Below, piece by piece: positions 40,563-49,370 of a stretch of 64,000 nucleotides of DNA. The notes beneath the pieces are model-generated. The model was not told the origin of the DNA and did no database searches. It saw only the letters and a program-made list of their open reading frames with translations. The translations under genes and the position numbers were made by a program. Positions within the stretch are counted from its first letter, which is position 1. Every line of letters begins with the position of its first letter. Source of the DNA: CAYNJY01 sp964397755 (GTDB taxonomy: Bacteria; Patescibacteriota; Microgenomatia; UBA10105; UBA927). The DNA lies in assembly GCA_964397755.1 (NCBI GenBank), contig CAYNJY010000004.1, positions 7,069 to 71,068 of the forward strand, written 5' to 3'.

Positions 40563-40919
40563 ATGCTCCCCAAGCCCTACCGACTTCCGGCTCCTGGTAT
40601 AAGAAATGTTTTACTTAGCACGCTTCGTGTCGCGGATAGAACCACGCAGTTGATTTATGTGCGCAACAGCCGTGCCGTTTCCCGCTTTGCGATCATTGCT
40701 TCAGCGAAAGCAGACAAACGAGCCGCTGGCCGCAACCGCATCAAGCGTCTTGTTCGCGAATCCATACGGCTGCTTCTCCCTCGCCTAACGCCCGGGTGGG
40801 ATACGGTCATTGTGGCGAGACAGCCGTTCGGCGATGTGAGTCAACCGCACGTGCAAAGAAACCTCGAAGAACTCCTTCGCCGTGCGCACCTTTTTCACAA
40901 TGGAACAAGGGAACAATGA
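40563..40919 (+). CDS. rnpA: Ribonuclease P protein component
   Basis: Assists the RNase P RNA in trimming tRNA 5' ends. The 118-residue protein has RFAIIASAKADKRAAGRNRI and KRLVRESIRLLLPRL, including the RNR signature. It starts 3 nt after rpmH and overlaps yidD by 4 nt. The last codons (FHNGTREQ) lie in a CACAATGGAACAAGGGAACAATG repeat-like stretch that also supplies the yidD start. Confidence 0.95.
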   Translation: MLPKPYRLPAPGIRNVLLSTLRVADRTTQLIYVRNSRAVSRFAIIASAKADKRAAGRNRIKRLVRESIRLLLPRLTPGWDTVIVARQPFGDVSQPHVQRNLEELLRRAHLFHNGTREQ

Positions 40920-41158
40920 AACACTTCATCCTTGCCGCTATCCGCTTCTACCAGCGCCACCTCTCGTTTGAAAGCGGGATCCTGAAGTTCCTATTCCTCA
41001 CGGACCGCGCGTGCCGGTATTCGCCAACATGCAGCGAGTATATGTATCAGGCGGTCAGCCGCTATGGTATAATGACCGGATTGTGGCTGGGGACCAAGCG
41101 TGTTCTCCGCTGTCACCCATGGGCGGCTGGCGGCCATGACCCCGTGCCAGCGAGGTAA
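40916..41158 (+). CDS. yidD: Membrane protein insertion efficiency factor YidD
   Basis: An 80-residue protein, MKHFILAAIRFYQRHLSFES, with the hallmark CRYSPTCSEYMYQAVSRYG and HPWAAGGHDPVP. YidD aids YidC in inserting membrane proteins. It lies between rnpA and yidC as in most bacteria. Confidence 0.95.
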   Translation: MKHFILAAIRFYQRHLSFESGILKFLFLTDRACRYSPTCSEYMYQAVSRYGIMTGLWLGTKRVLRCHPWAAGGHDPVPAR

Positions 41159-41161
41159 ACC

Positions 41162-41914
41162 ATGCAGCAACTCTTTTTCCAATTTATCCTCATGATCTAC
41201 CACACGGTCGCGTTCCAAAACCTGGGCACTACCATTATTGTCCTTGCGGCGCTTTCGCGGATACTTCTCTACCCGGTCATCAAGCAGCAACTGGCCTTGA
41301 GTAAAAAGATGGCCGACATTAAACCCCACCTCGACGCAGTGAAAGAGAGACACAAAGGAGACAAAGCGAAGCTCCAACGGGCGCAGATGGAGCTTTTTAA
41401 ACAGCACGGCGTCAACCCGGCCGCGGGGTGTCTGCCGAGCATCGTTCAGATTGTGGTGCTCTTTGGTCTTCTTGGCGCGATCAATCAGATTCTTACGAAA
41501 GGGGTAAACATCAACACGGTTTTCTGGGTGTGGGACATGGCGAAACCCGATGCGATACGGATTGCCGGCTCTCCGATACTGCTTCCGGGGGTTCTCGTTA
41601 TGCTAGCGGCCGCGACGCAGTATATCCAGATGAAAATGATGATGCCTACCGCCCCGAAAGTTCGAAAAGAAGACAAGCCGGCCGAGAGAAAAGAAAAAAA
41701 AGACTTCCAGGAAAGTTTTGCCGACGCGCAAAGTTCAACGATGTGGATGTTTCCGCTCATGTTTCTGCTCTTTGGTACGCAGTGGCCGTCGGGGCTTGCG
41801 CTCTACTGGTCGGTCAGCAGTGTCCTTGCCATAGTTCAGCAGTACCAGGTTTCTGGACCCGGCGGGCTGGAGCCCGTAGTGCACTTCTTGAAAAACAAGA
41901 AGGCGGACGTATAA
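41162..41914 (+). CDS. yidC: Membrane protein insertase YidC
   Basis: A 250-residue YidC of the short type without the large periplasmic domain. Helices begin at FQNLGTTIIVLAALSRILLY, with PEG-like core text QLALSKKMADIKPHLDAVKE, HGVNPAAGCLPSIVQIVVLF and SSTMWMFPLMFLLFGTQWPS then GLALYWSVSSVLAIVQQY. The arginine in the first helix region (SRILLYP) is the conserved groove residue. Stop and the next ATG overlap by 1 nt. Confidence 0.95.
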   Translation: MQQLFFQFILMIYHTVAFQNLGTTIIVLAALSRILLYPVIKQQLALSKKMADIKPHLDAVKERHKGDKAKLQRAQMELFKQHGVNPAAGCLPSIVQIVVLFGLLGAINQILTKGVNINTVFWVWDMAKPDAIRIAGSPILLPGVLVMLAAATQYIQMKMMMPTAPKVRKEDKPAERKEKKDFQESFADAQSSTMWMFPLMFLLFGTQWPSGLALYWSVSSVLAIVQQYQVSGPGGLEPVVHFLKNKKADV

Positions 41915-42384
41915 TGTGGACTAATTCTATGGAAGCGGCGGAGACAGCAAAGAGTTTAACCCAGGACCTTCTCGCCCGACTGGCTATCGACGCGAGCGTC
42001 GATAGCACGATGGACGAAACCGGCGCACTGCGTGTCCACATTGAGACAGAAGAAACAGGTCTTCTTATCGGCACCCACGGCAGGACCCTTGAGAGTTTTC
42101 AGATTCTCCTCGCCATCATGGTGTCGAAAGAGATCGGGAGTTGGGTGAAGGTCTATGTCAACGTCGGTGATTACCGCGAGAAGCGAGAAGAGGCGCTCAT
42201 GCACGTGGCCCAGCGAGCTGCCGAGCGCGCGCTTGCGCTCGGCAGACCCGTTGAGCTGACCCGCCTCTCCCCGTCCGAGCGGCGCGTCATCCACCTCACG
42301 CTTTCCGGCGATGACCGGGTAGCGACAGAGTCAGTTGGTGAAGGCGACGGACGCGTCCTCATCGTCAAGCCGAAGGCGCTATAA
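41914..42384 (+). CDS. jag: RNA-binding protein Jag/KhpB (KH-R3H)
   Basis: A 156-residue protein with a KH-like domain (GLLIGTHGRTLESFQILLAI) and an R3H domain (ERRVIHLTLSGDDRVATESV, then RVLIVKP). It lacks the N-terminal Jag-N domain of Firmicutes. An alternative ATG at 41929 exists. It follows yidC with a 1-nt overlap. A TATAAT at 42380-42385 overlaps its stop codon and serves the next gene. Confidence 0.92.
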   Translation: MWTNSMEAAETAKSLTQDLLARLAIDASVDSTMDETGALRVHIETEETGLLIGTHGRTLESFQILLAIMVSKEIGSWVKVYVNVGDYREKREEALMHVAQRAAERALALGRPVELTRLSPSERRVIHLTLSGDDRVATESVGEGDGRVLIVKPKAL

Positions 42385-42395
42385 TAGCGCTAGTG

Positions 42396-43739
42396 ATGTA
42401 CCACCGTTTCTTTTTTGCGTTACTCCTAATTTTTCTGCCGACCCAACTGGGTCTTCACTTCTGGCCCGACTGGGCGATGGTATTGGGGAGAAGAGTGGAC
42501 TACCTCGCGCCCACAATATTTTTGACTGACCTTCTTGTTTTTTTGACCGTCGGATGTTGGTTGGCATCGAGGGTTGTCCAGTGGGTGCGAGGAAATCCCA
42601 AATCCCAAATCCCAATTTCCAAACAAATCCTAAAGATCAAAAGTCAAATGTTTCAAACAAAACGCCTGTGGTTGGTGGGAGTGACAGCATCGGTAGTTAT
42701 GAATGTGTTTATTGCAACAAATCCGCCGGTTGCGATGTATACATTGGTGAAAGTTTCGGAGCTTCTGATGGTTGGGTGGTATATTGTGAAGACGAAGCCG
42801 AACTTTTCGCTTGTCGCTTTTTGCTTATCGCTCGGGGTTTTGTATTCATCGCTTCTTGCCATTGCGCAGTTTGCGCTGCAGCATTCCGTCGGCGGGGCAT
42901 TCTGGTTTTTGGGTGAGCGGACGTTTTCGGCGGATACTCCGGGCATTGCGCACATTCCCCTTTCTTGGTCATTGAGGCCCTACGCCACCTTCCCTCACCC
43001 GAATGTGCTCGGCGGATATCTCGCGGCAACACTGCCGCTCATAACCGCTCAATTGTTGCACTGTCACATTGCCACAGTGTCAAAAAATAGGAAAGAAAAA
43101 AATCCTAGGTGGCAGAAAATCTACTACGGCTTAGTTGTGCTTTTCGGAATGGCAGCGCTCATGTTGTCTTTTAGTCGGAGTGCGATCGTGGTTGGAGCAC
43201 TCGCAACCGTGGCAACGGTTGCGAATTTCAAATTTCAAATTTCAAATTTCAAATTGTTGCCAACTATTTTTCTTGTGGGTTTTTTTGCCGCCCTCCTTAT
43301 CACCTATCACCTATCACGTATCACTCCCAACGAAGAATCTGTTGTGGTTCGTCAACAGCTCAACGCAGCTGCCATAAAACTTTGGTCTAGCTCCCCCCTT
43401 TTTGGCGTCGGGCTAGGAAACTTCTTGGTGCGGTTGCCGGACGTTCTCCCATCTCGCGAGGTGTACTTTCTTCAGCCCGTGCACAATATCTACCTCCTGG
43501 TTCTATCGGAAACAGGGAGTGTGGGTTTAGCGCTTTTTTTTCTGTTAGTCTGGCGTAGCACGAGGAAATCTGTTCATTCTCCTTGTATCACTTTTCTTCT
43601 CCTCGGTCTCGTCGACCACTACCCGCTCACCCTCCAGCAGGGACAGCTGCTGTTCACCGTTCTCCTTGCCCTCTCGTATACCCCTCGTTCTTCTCTGCCC
43701 CCTAGTCTCAAACTCTCTCATGCTACAATGACGCCATGA
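42396..43739 (+). CDS. O-antigen ligase-family membrane protein
   Basis: A 447-residue polytopic protein with about ten helices and the Wzy_C/WaaL core ATFPHPNVLGGYLAATLPL, MLSFSRSAIVVGALATVAT and the outer-loop LPSREVYFLQPVHNIYLLVL (PVHN histidine). Such proteins join glycan chains to a lipid or protein carrier. Four degenerate repeats are inserted in frame in loops: 42593-42640 (GNPKSQIPISKQ), 43050-43081, 43223-43255 (ANFKFQISNFKL) and 43299-43324 (TYHLSRIT). ATG at 42396 follows a -10 box by 11 nt. It overlaps the flippase gene by 4 nt. Confidence 0.85.
   Translation: MYHRFFFALLLIFLPTQLGLHFWPDWAMVLGRRVDYLAPTIFLTDLLVFLTVGCWLASRVVQWVRGNPKSQIPISKQILKIKSQMFQTKRLWLVGVTASVVMNVFIATNPPVAMYTLVKVSELLMVGWYIVKTKPNFSLVAFCLSLGVLYSSLLAIAQFALQHSVGGAFWFLGERTFSADTPGIAHIPLSWSLRPYATFPHPNVLGGYLAATLPLITAQLLHCHIATVSKNRKEKNPRWQKIYYGLVVLFGMAALMLSFSRSAIVVGALATVATVANFKFQISNFKLLPTIFLVGFFAALLITYHLSRITPNEESVVVRQQLNAAAIKLWSSSPLFGVGLGNFLVRLPDVLPSREVYFLQPVHNIYLLVLSETGSVGLALFFLLVWRSTRKSVHSPCITFLLLGLVDHYPLTLQQGQLLFTVLLALSYTPRSSLPPSLKLSHATMTP
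42593..42640. repeat. In-frame degenerate repeat in the ligase gene (AAATCCC type)
   Basis: Units AAATCCC, AAATCCC, AAATCCC, AATTTCC, AAACAAATCCT encode NPKSQIPISKQILKIKSQ between the first helices. Same unit as 17004-17036 and 58094-58125. Confidence 0.85.
43050..43081. repeat. In-frame degenerate repeat in the ligase gene (CATTGNNAC type)
   Basis: Units CAATTGTTG, CACTGT, CACATTGC, CACAGTGT encode QLLHCHIATVS in a loop. Related to the repeats at 3603 and 56121. Confidence 0.6.
43223..43255. repeat. In-frame degenerate repeat in the ligase gene (AAATTTC type)
   Basis: Pure AATTTCA units encode NFKFQISNFKL, the same peptide as in UppS and ValRS although the genes are unrelated. Confidence 0.9.
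43299..43324. repeat. In-frame degenerate repeat in the ligase gene (TATCACC type)
   Basis: Three units of TATCACC, TATCACC, TATCACG then TATCAC encode ITYHLSRI at the edge of a helix. Confidence 0.75.
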
Positions 43740-44992
43740 TGGTAGAAACGATCCTTGGAAGCCCCATTCGCCGTCTCATCGTACGCAACACAATTGCCCA
43801 GCTTGGCACAAAACTCGTCAGCGCCGGGGCAGTATTTTTTATCAGCATACTTGTTGCCAGCCGCGCCGGCGCCTCGGGCTACGGAGATTTCACAAAAATT
43901 ACGACCTACGCGTCGTTCTTTTTTTTGGCAGCAGATTTTGGTCTCAATGCGGTGATGCTTCAGAAAAAAGATACTCGGGCGTGGTGGCAGACTCTTTTTA
44001 CGGTCCGCACAGCGGGCAGCGTGTTTCTTGTTGGCGGTGCCATTCTCCTTCTCGGACTTTTTCCCAGAGGGACAACCGATGGCTATACTCCCCTTGTTCG
44101 GACAGGTATTGCCCTTTTCGCCCCGACGATTTTTTTCCAGTCCCTTCTCACTACCGCAAACGCGGCGTTTCAACGAGAGCTTCGCTACGACTACGCAACA
44201 GCCGCCGTGAGTGTCGGCGCTGTTGTCTCGATACTTCTTGCGTTCTTTCTCATGAGACAGACAGCCGTACCGGCCGCTTTTGCCGGAAGCCTCTCGATCC
44301 TCGCGGGAAGTTTTGTTATGGCAACTGTCAGTATCGCCATCGCGCGGAGGCTTGTCGGAACACTGCGGTTTTCTTGGAACTGGCGGCAGATGCGCGAGCT
44401 CATTGCCTCTTCGACGCCTCTTGGAATCACGCTCCTTTTTACGATTGTTCTCTCTCATGCAGATAGCGTCATTCTGACCTTGTTTCGCGCGACAAACGAG
44501 GTCGGCATCTACGGGCTTGCGTACAAAGTATTTGAGGTGCCGCTCGTGATCCCGACGTTTGTCATGAACGCCACGTATCCGCTCCTTCTCAAAGCGCGGA
44601 GCGACCGTCGCCGGATGCTAAGAATTTTGCGTCAAACGGCTCTTTTTTTGGGCGCAGGGTCCGTTCTTGCCGCCGTCGCTACGTGGTTTGGTGCTCCCCT
44701 TTTGCCGCTCATCCGCGGAGATTTTTCTGCGAGTATTCGTCCCCTTCGGATTCTCTCGCTGTCTTTTCCTCTCTTTTTTATCTCGGCTGTCGCGATGTGG
44801 GGGGTTATTGCTCTTCAAAAGCAGGCAGCACTCCTCTGGATTTACGGCGCGGCGATGGCGGCGAACGTCGTTCTCAATCTTCTCTTCGTTTCGAAGTTTG
44901 GATACCTCGCTTCAGCGTGGATTACTCTTGTAACAGAGGCCATTGTGCTGGTTGCGCTGCTGGGGCGTCTTTTAAAAACAAAACAAACATGA
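43736..44992 (+). CDS. Polysaccharide flippase (Wzx/MurJ-like, MOP superfamily)
   Basis: A 418-residue polytopic protein: RNTIAQLGTKLVSAGAVFFI, ASRAGASGYGDFTKITTYAS and FFLAADFGLNAVMLQK form the N-terminal signature of oligosaccharide flippases. About twelve helices. It would move lipid-linked glycan units to the outer face for the ligase encoded just before it. It overlaps both neighbours by 4 nt. Confidence 0.88.
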   Translation: MMVETILGSPIRRLIVRNTIAQLGTKLVSAGAVFFISILVASRAGASGYGDFTKITTYASFFFLAADFGLNAVMLQKKDTRAWWQTLFTVRTAGSVFLVGGAILLLGLFPRGTTDGYTPLVRTGIALFAPTIFFQSLLTTANAAFQRELRYDYATAAVSVGAVVSILLAFFLMRQTAVPAAFAGSLSILAGSFVMATVSIAIARRLVGTLRFSWNWRQMRELIASSTPLGITLLFTIVLSHADSVILTLFRATNEVGIYGLAYKVFEVPLVIPTFVMNATYPLLLKARSDRRRMLRILRQTALFLGAGSVLAAVATWFGAPLLPLIRGDFSASIRPLRILSLSFPLFFISAVAMWGVIALQKQAALLWIYGAAMAANVVLNLLFVSKFGYLASAWITLVTEAIVLVALLGRLLKTKQT

Positions 44993-45417
44993 ACATTGTG
45001 GTTCATACCGATGGTGGCGCTCGGGGAAACCCCGGCCCTGCCGCAGTCGGCGTGGTCATAGAACTATCACATACGGTCATTGAATTTGGGAAAAGGATCG
45101 GGGAGGCGACGAACAATGTCGCCGAGTATACCGCGGTGATTGAGGCCTTACGACACATCAAAGATGAAAGACCACGTAGTGATTTAAACCCGAAAGAAAA
45201 AATCGAGATTGATTTTTATGTAGACTCCAACCTCGTGGTGCAACAACTCAATGGGCGATTTAAGGTAAAGGACCCAACACTGCGGGAGCTTTTAGTAAAG
45301 GTTCGTTTGCTTGAGGCGGAGATAGGGGGAGAGGTGCGATACGCTGTCGTCTCCCGAGAGGAAAATAGCCGCGCGGACTTCCTCGTTAACCAAGCCCTCG
45401 ACGACAAAAGTTACTAG
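44989..45417 (+). CDS. RNase H-like protein (RVT_3 type)
   Basis: A 142-residue ribonuclease H-fold protein: VVHTDGGARGNPGPAAVGVV (first aspartate), EATNNVAEYTAVIEALRHI (glutamate), FYVDSNLVVQQLNGRF (aspartate), and VSREENSRADFLVNQALD (late aspartate). All four catalytic positions are present. It belongs to the RNase HI-like group without the basic protrusion. It overlaps the flippase gene by 4 nt (ATGA). Confidence 0.92.
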   Translation: MNIVVHTDGGARGNPGPAAVGVVIELSHTVIEFGKRIGEATNNVAEYTAVIEALRHIKDERPRSDLNPKEKIEIDFYVDSNLVVQQLNGRFKVKDPTLRELLVKVRLLEAEIGGEVRYAVVSREENSRADFLVNQALDDKSY

Positions 45418-45581
45418 TTTTTTGGTTACATAGTTACGTACCAGGCGGTCATTCACCGGCTCACGAGGCGTGTTAGGGGAAGCGCGAGGTGTAATAATCA
45501 AAAATCCGTTGTTTTCGGCCAGCCTTTCTGCCATAATACAATCACGCAAACGCCGCGTTTGTGCGACGAGACATCCTCTGT

Positions 45582-48059
45582 ATGTCGCCTGCTGAACACC
45601 AACTTGTCCGCGACACATCTGAAGACTTTCCGGTGGTACTTCTTGAGGCAGAGGACGAAACGGAGACGCATATCCTTCGGGAATTTCTTTCGGCTCACGG
45701 GTGTGAGGTGGTTACGCGCGCCGTCGACAAAAAACCAGTCAGGTATCATATCGTCTGCGGTACGTATCACTTCGTGAATAAAATTTTTTCTGCCACCTCC
45801 GCCTCTTCAGAAAAAGAATTTGCAATTATCTACGGGGGGGCGCCGGAAGACGGGTATCTCTTTCCTGACCGCAAAACAAAAATAGTATTGATTGATCCAC
45901 AACCACTTACGCCGGGTCTCGCCAGAGATATTTTTGAGTTTTTCTTTACCGGAAAAGGAAAAATTCATAACTCCCGAAAACATCACACGTTTGACATGAA
46001 GCAGTTTAGACAGCCAGAACAGGCAAAACGTGAGGAGGAGACCCCCGATGAAACTCGCGTCGAACTCCTCCTCAACGAACTATACAACAAGAAAAAAAAA
46101 CAGGCACCTCTCCCCTTTTTAAAACCGAACCTCCGCGTCCTTGCGGTTGGACTTGCGATTTTTCTTCCGCTCTTGTACCTCGGTCTCTTGGGTATCGGGA
46201 TTGGCTCGTACGCCGCGAGCGCTCGCCTTCTTGTGTCTGGGAAAGTGCGGCTGGGAGCGACCTTTCTCGCAATGGGTAACGGGGGAGTTGCCGGAGCGCG
46301 GTGGCTTCTTGGCGCAGCATCCTTCGTATCCCCCCCGAGCTTCTTCGACGGGTTTGTGAAGAATCAAGAGAGGGTGCTTGTTTTTCTTCGCCGTATCGGC
46401 GAGACAGAGAACCGCGCGATTGCGCTCTTTTCACTGTCGCAAGAGGGGCTTGCGGGCTTCGTCTCTCCGAAGCAAACGACGACCAACCCCGTACCGACGG
46501 TTGCCCGGATGAACGCTCTCCGGTCGGAAGTTGACGCGATGTATACAGAGCTTTCTCTCCTCCAGGGAGACCTTGACGGCCTACTTAGAGATCGACCATT
46601 TCCGATTTCCATAGGCCCACTAGGCAAGGCGCTTGTTGATTTCAAACGCCAGGCCTCAATTGTGCGCCAGGGAGTAGAGACCGCGAATCACCTCCTTGGG
46701 TTGTATCCGCATGTTGCTGGGGTGCGTGAGGGTCAGGAGTACCTTGTACTTTTTCAAAACAGCATGGAGCTCCGGCCCACCGGTGGATTTATCGGCAGCC
46801 TCATGGCGGTGCGTTTGGTGGATGGGGTTATCGGTGAAATGAAGATAGAGGATGTCTACGTCGTTGACGGACAGCTTCGGGGGCACGTTGACCCGCCGCA
46901 AGCGATCCGAGAACTCTTGGGTCAAGAACATTGGTATCTCAGGGATAGCAACTGGGACCCAGACTTTTCGGAAAGCGGGAGAATGGCTGCATGGTTTTAC
47001 AAAAAAGAGACAGATCGCGACACGAGCGGCGTCATCGGTATAAGCCTGCCGCTCATCCTGCGCCTTCTTCGGTTTACCGGACCGATCGAACTCGTTGACT
47101 ACGGTGATCGAATTTCAGCAGACAATTTTTTTGCAAAGTCAGTCGTGTATACCAACAAGGATTTTTTTCCTGGGTCGACGCAAAAGAAAGATTTTTTAGG
47201 AAGTTTAGCAACCGCGCTCCTCGATCGCATCACTCATTTGAAGGAAGACGAGTCAATTCAGCTCTTACGGGAGCTCATGAGTGGACTTGCGTCTCGGGAT
47301 ATCCAGTTGTATTTCCAAGACCAAAATCTCCAAGCGCTCGTTACTCGCTACGGGTGGTCGGGGAGTCTGCCGACTGCTGAGACGGTATGTCAGGGTGACG
47401 GTGCGCGGTGCTATCCAGATTTCGTTTCTGTCGTTGAGGCGAATCTGGGCGTCAATAAAGCAAACTATTTTGTATCGAGAAACGTTCTCGATACGGTTTC
47501 TATCTCTGCCGCCGGCGATGTTTCACGTCAGCTCGTCCTGTCATACAAGAATGATGCGGCCGTAGACGCAGGCATTACCGGAGGTTTGTACAAAGTATAC
47601 ACACGAGTCTATTTGCCGAACGACGCGAGAAGGATTCAGGTACAGGTCGATAACTTCACTCTTCCCTTTCGAGACACGCGAAAAAAGGAACCATCACCCT
47701 TGCCATACGCTGAGCTTTCGGCTGTCAGCGGAGAGTCTGTTGCTGTCGGCGTTGCATTCGAGGTCCAGCCGCAGGCGGAGCGCGCCATTGACGTCACGTA
47801 CGAACGGGGCCGCCCCTTGTTCTCCGAGGAGCGCGATTCGACGTACCGCCTTTTTATAAGGAGACAAGCCGGATTTATGAACACATCATGGAGAACGGTC
47901 CTTCGCTACCCGATATTTTGGAAGGTGGAGTCGTTGGGAGGAAGCGCAGGAGGGGCCATACACGAACAGAACGCGTTCCTTGCAAAAGACGCGCAACGCA
48001 CGTACAATACAACTCTTGAGCGCGACGCAACAATCGCGCTTACATTTGTTAAGCCATGA
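45582..48059 (+). CDS. DUF4012-domain membrane protein
   Basis: An 825-residue protein. The N-terminal ~120 residues form a nucleotide-sugar-epimerase-like soluble fold (YHIVCGTYHFVNKIFSATSA), one transmembrane helix lies near residues 195-220 (LAVGLAIFLPLLYLGLLGIG), and the outer part is DUF4012: YLVLFQNSMELRPTGGFIGS and DSNWDPDFSESGRMAAWFYK. DUF4012 proteins are common near surface-polysaccharide genes and resemble LytR-CpsA-Psr-linked proteins, but the function is untested. ATG 45582 is used; a GTG at 45561 is an alternative. Confidence 0.85.
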   Translation: MSPAEHQLVRDTSEDFPVVLLEAEDETETHILREFLSAHGCEVVTRAVDKKPVRYHIVCGTYHFVNKIFSATSASSEKEFAIIYGGAPEDGYLFPDRKTKIVLIDPQPLTPGLARDIFEFFFTGKGKIHNSRKHHTFDMKQFRQPEQAKREEETPDETRVELLLNELYNKKKKQAPLPFLKPNLRVLAVGLAIFLPLLYLGLLGIGIGSYAASARLLVSGKVRLGATFLAMGNGGVAGARWLLGAASFVSPPSFFDGFVKNQERVLVFLRRIGETENRAIALFSLSQEGLAGFVSPKQTTTNPVPTVARMNALRSEVDAMYTELSLLQGDLDGLLRDRPFPISIGPLGKALVDFKRQASIVRQGVETANHLLGLYPHVAGVREGQEYLVLFQNSMELRPTGGFIGSLMAVRLVDGVIGEMKIEDVYVVDGQLRGHVDPPQAIRELLGQEHWYLRDSNWDPDFSESGRMAAWFYKKETDRDTSGVIGISLPLILRLLRFTGPIELVDYGDRISADNFFAKSVVYTNKDFFPGSTQKKDFLGSLATALLDRITHLKEDESIQLLRELMSGLASRDIQLYFQDQNLQALVTRYGWSGSLPTAETVCQGDGARCYPDFVSVVEANLGVNKANYFVSRNVLDTVSISAAGDVSRQLVLSYKNDAAVDAGITGGLYKVYTRVYLPNDARRIQVQVDNFTLPFRDTRKKEPSPLPYAELSAVSGESVAVGVAFEVQPQAERAIDVTYERGRPLFSEERDSTYRLFIRRQAGFMNTSWRTVLRYPIFWKVESLGGSAGGAIHEQNAFLAKDAQRTYNTTLERDATIALTFVKP

Positions 48060-48778
48060 AAAAACACACGCTCAAAGCAGAGAAACGCTCTGTCGTTGGT
48101 CGAAAAGTGAAACAGCTGCGCGCTGGTGGTCAGGTGCCGGCAACCGTTTACGGGAAGAAAGTATCCAGCACGTCAGTGTCGGTACAAGCCTCTGATTTTG
48201 CAAAAGTTTACGGCGAGGCAGGAGAAACTGGTTTGGTAGAGCTTTCCGTTGCCGGCGATGTCCGCCCGGTCCTTATCCACAGCGTGCAGAAACACCCAGT
48301 CCATGGGAACATCCTCCATGTAGAATTTTTTCAGGTTGACCTCAAAGAAAAGGTGCGCGCTAAAGTGCCGATAGAATTCATTGGTGAGTCTCCGGCTGTG
48401 GTTAATAAGCAGGGCGTCCTCTTGACCCTCCTCACAGAACTTGAGGTAGAAGCCTTCCCGACTGACCTCCCAGAAAAATTTTTTCTTGACGTATCAACAC
48501 TTGCCGCCGTTAACCAAGAGTTCAAGGTGGCTGACGCGAAGGTACCATCAGGAGTAACACTCGTGACCGACGTGAGCCTTCCCGTTGTGAAAGTTGGAGC
48601 GCTGGTCAGCAAAGAGGCGGAAGAACAGGCAGCGGTAGAAGCTGCTGCGGCGGCAGCAGCCACCCCGGCCGAGGGGGAGGTAGCTCCCGCAGGAGGAGAA
48701 GCGCCAGCAGAAGGAGCGAAGAATGAAGGAAAAGCAGAGGAAGCAAAGAAAGAAGAGCAGGAACAAAAACAAGGTTAA
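48056..48778 (+). CDS. rplY: 50S ribosomal protein L25 (CTC family)
   Basis: Binds 5S rRNA. The 240-residue CTC-type protein has the L25 domain (LKAEKRSVVGRKVKQLRAGG, then VPATVYGKK) and the C-terminal TL5 domain (HVEFFQVDLKEKVRAKVPIE). From about residue 183 it continues as an alanine- and glutamate-rich low-complexity tail (EAAAAAAATPAEGE...). It overlaps the preceding gene by 4 nt and the convergent gene by 4 nt. Confidence 0.95.
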   Translation: MKKHTLKAEKRSVVGRKVKQLRAGGQVPATVYGKKVSSTSVSVQASDFAKVYGEAGETGLVELSVAGDVRPVLIHSVQKHPVHGNILHVEFFQVDLKEKVRAKVPIEFIGESPAVVNKQGVLLTLLTELEVEAFPTDLPEKFFLDVSTLAAVNQEFKVADAKVPSGVTLVTDVSLPVVKVGALVSKEAEEQAAVEAAAAAAATPAEGEVAPAGGEAPAEGAKNEGKAEEAKKEEQEQKQG

Positions 48779-49347
48779 AGAGAAAGCTCCTTAAGAAGCG
48801 ACAGTGCGAGCGCATCATCCGACCCGAGTTGTACGGCTTGAGTAAGGTACTGTCTTGCTTCGGATAGCTTCCCTAGCTGGTAGGCGGCAGCTCCTGCCCG
48901 AACGTAGCCAGGTACGTACGTTGGTTTCTCCCGAACGACAGACTCCCAGTATTCATACGCCTTGGCGATTTGGAGCGGCTCACGCTCCCATTGAGTAAGC
49001 AACTCAAATGGAGGAGCTGACGCGCCAAGGACAGGCTGATCAGTCAATGACTCCACGCGCGACAAGCCCTCCTCTGCGAGGAGAAGTTCTCGCCTGGCAA
49101 GATAGAGAAGTCCTTTCTGAAAGAGGGTAGCGGCGTATTCGACGTGGGGCTCCCTCGCGTACGGTTCGCGAAGCACACCCATCCGTTTGGCCATGAACGG
49201 ATCAACGGAGGAAGAGCGTACGCGGACGTTGATCGCGATGAGGAGCGCGAGGCAGAGCCAGAGGATAAGTCTTCCAAGGTTGGATACGCGCTTGTTTGAA
49301 AGGAGTGCGGAGAAAATTCGGGGATACTGCGGGAATTCTAGCTTCAT
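48775..49347 (-). CDS. Membrane-anchored TPR-like protein
   Basis: A 190-residue protein with one N-terminal helix (LGRLILWLCLALLIAINVRV) and tetratricopeptide-like repeats: EYAATLFQKGLLYLARRELL and VPGYVRAGAAAYQLGKLSEA followed by RQYLTQAVQLG. TPR regions scaffold protein complexes. It converges with rplY (4-nt overlap). No closer family is evident. Confidence 0.75.
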   Translation of the reverse strand: MKLEFPQYPRIFSALLSNKRVSNLGRLILWLCLALLIAINVRVRSSSVDPFMAKRMGVLREPYAREPHVEYAATLFQKGLLYLARRELLLAEEGLSRVESLTDQPVLGASAPPFELLTQWEREPLQIAKAYEYWESVVREKPTYVPGYVRAGAAAYQLGKLSEARQYLTQAVQLGSDDALALSLLKELSL

Positions 49348-49370
49348 CCTATGATATAGTGTAGGAAGCT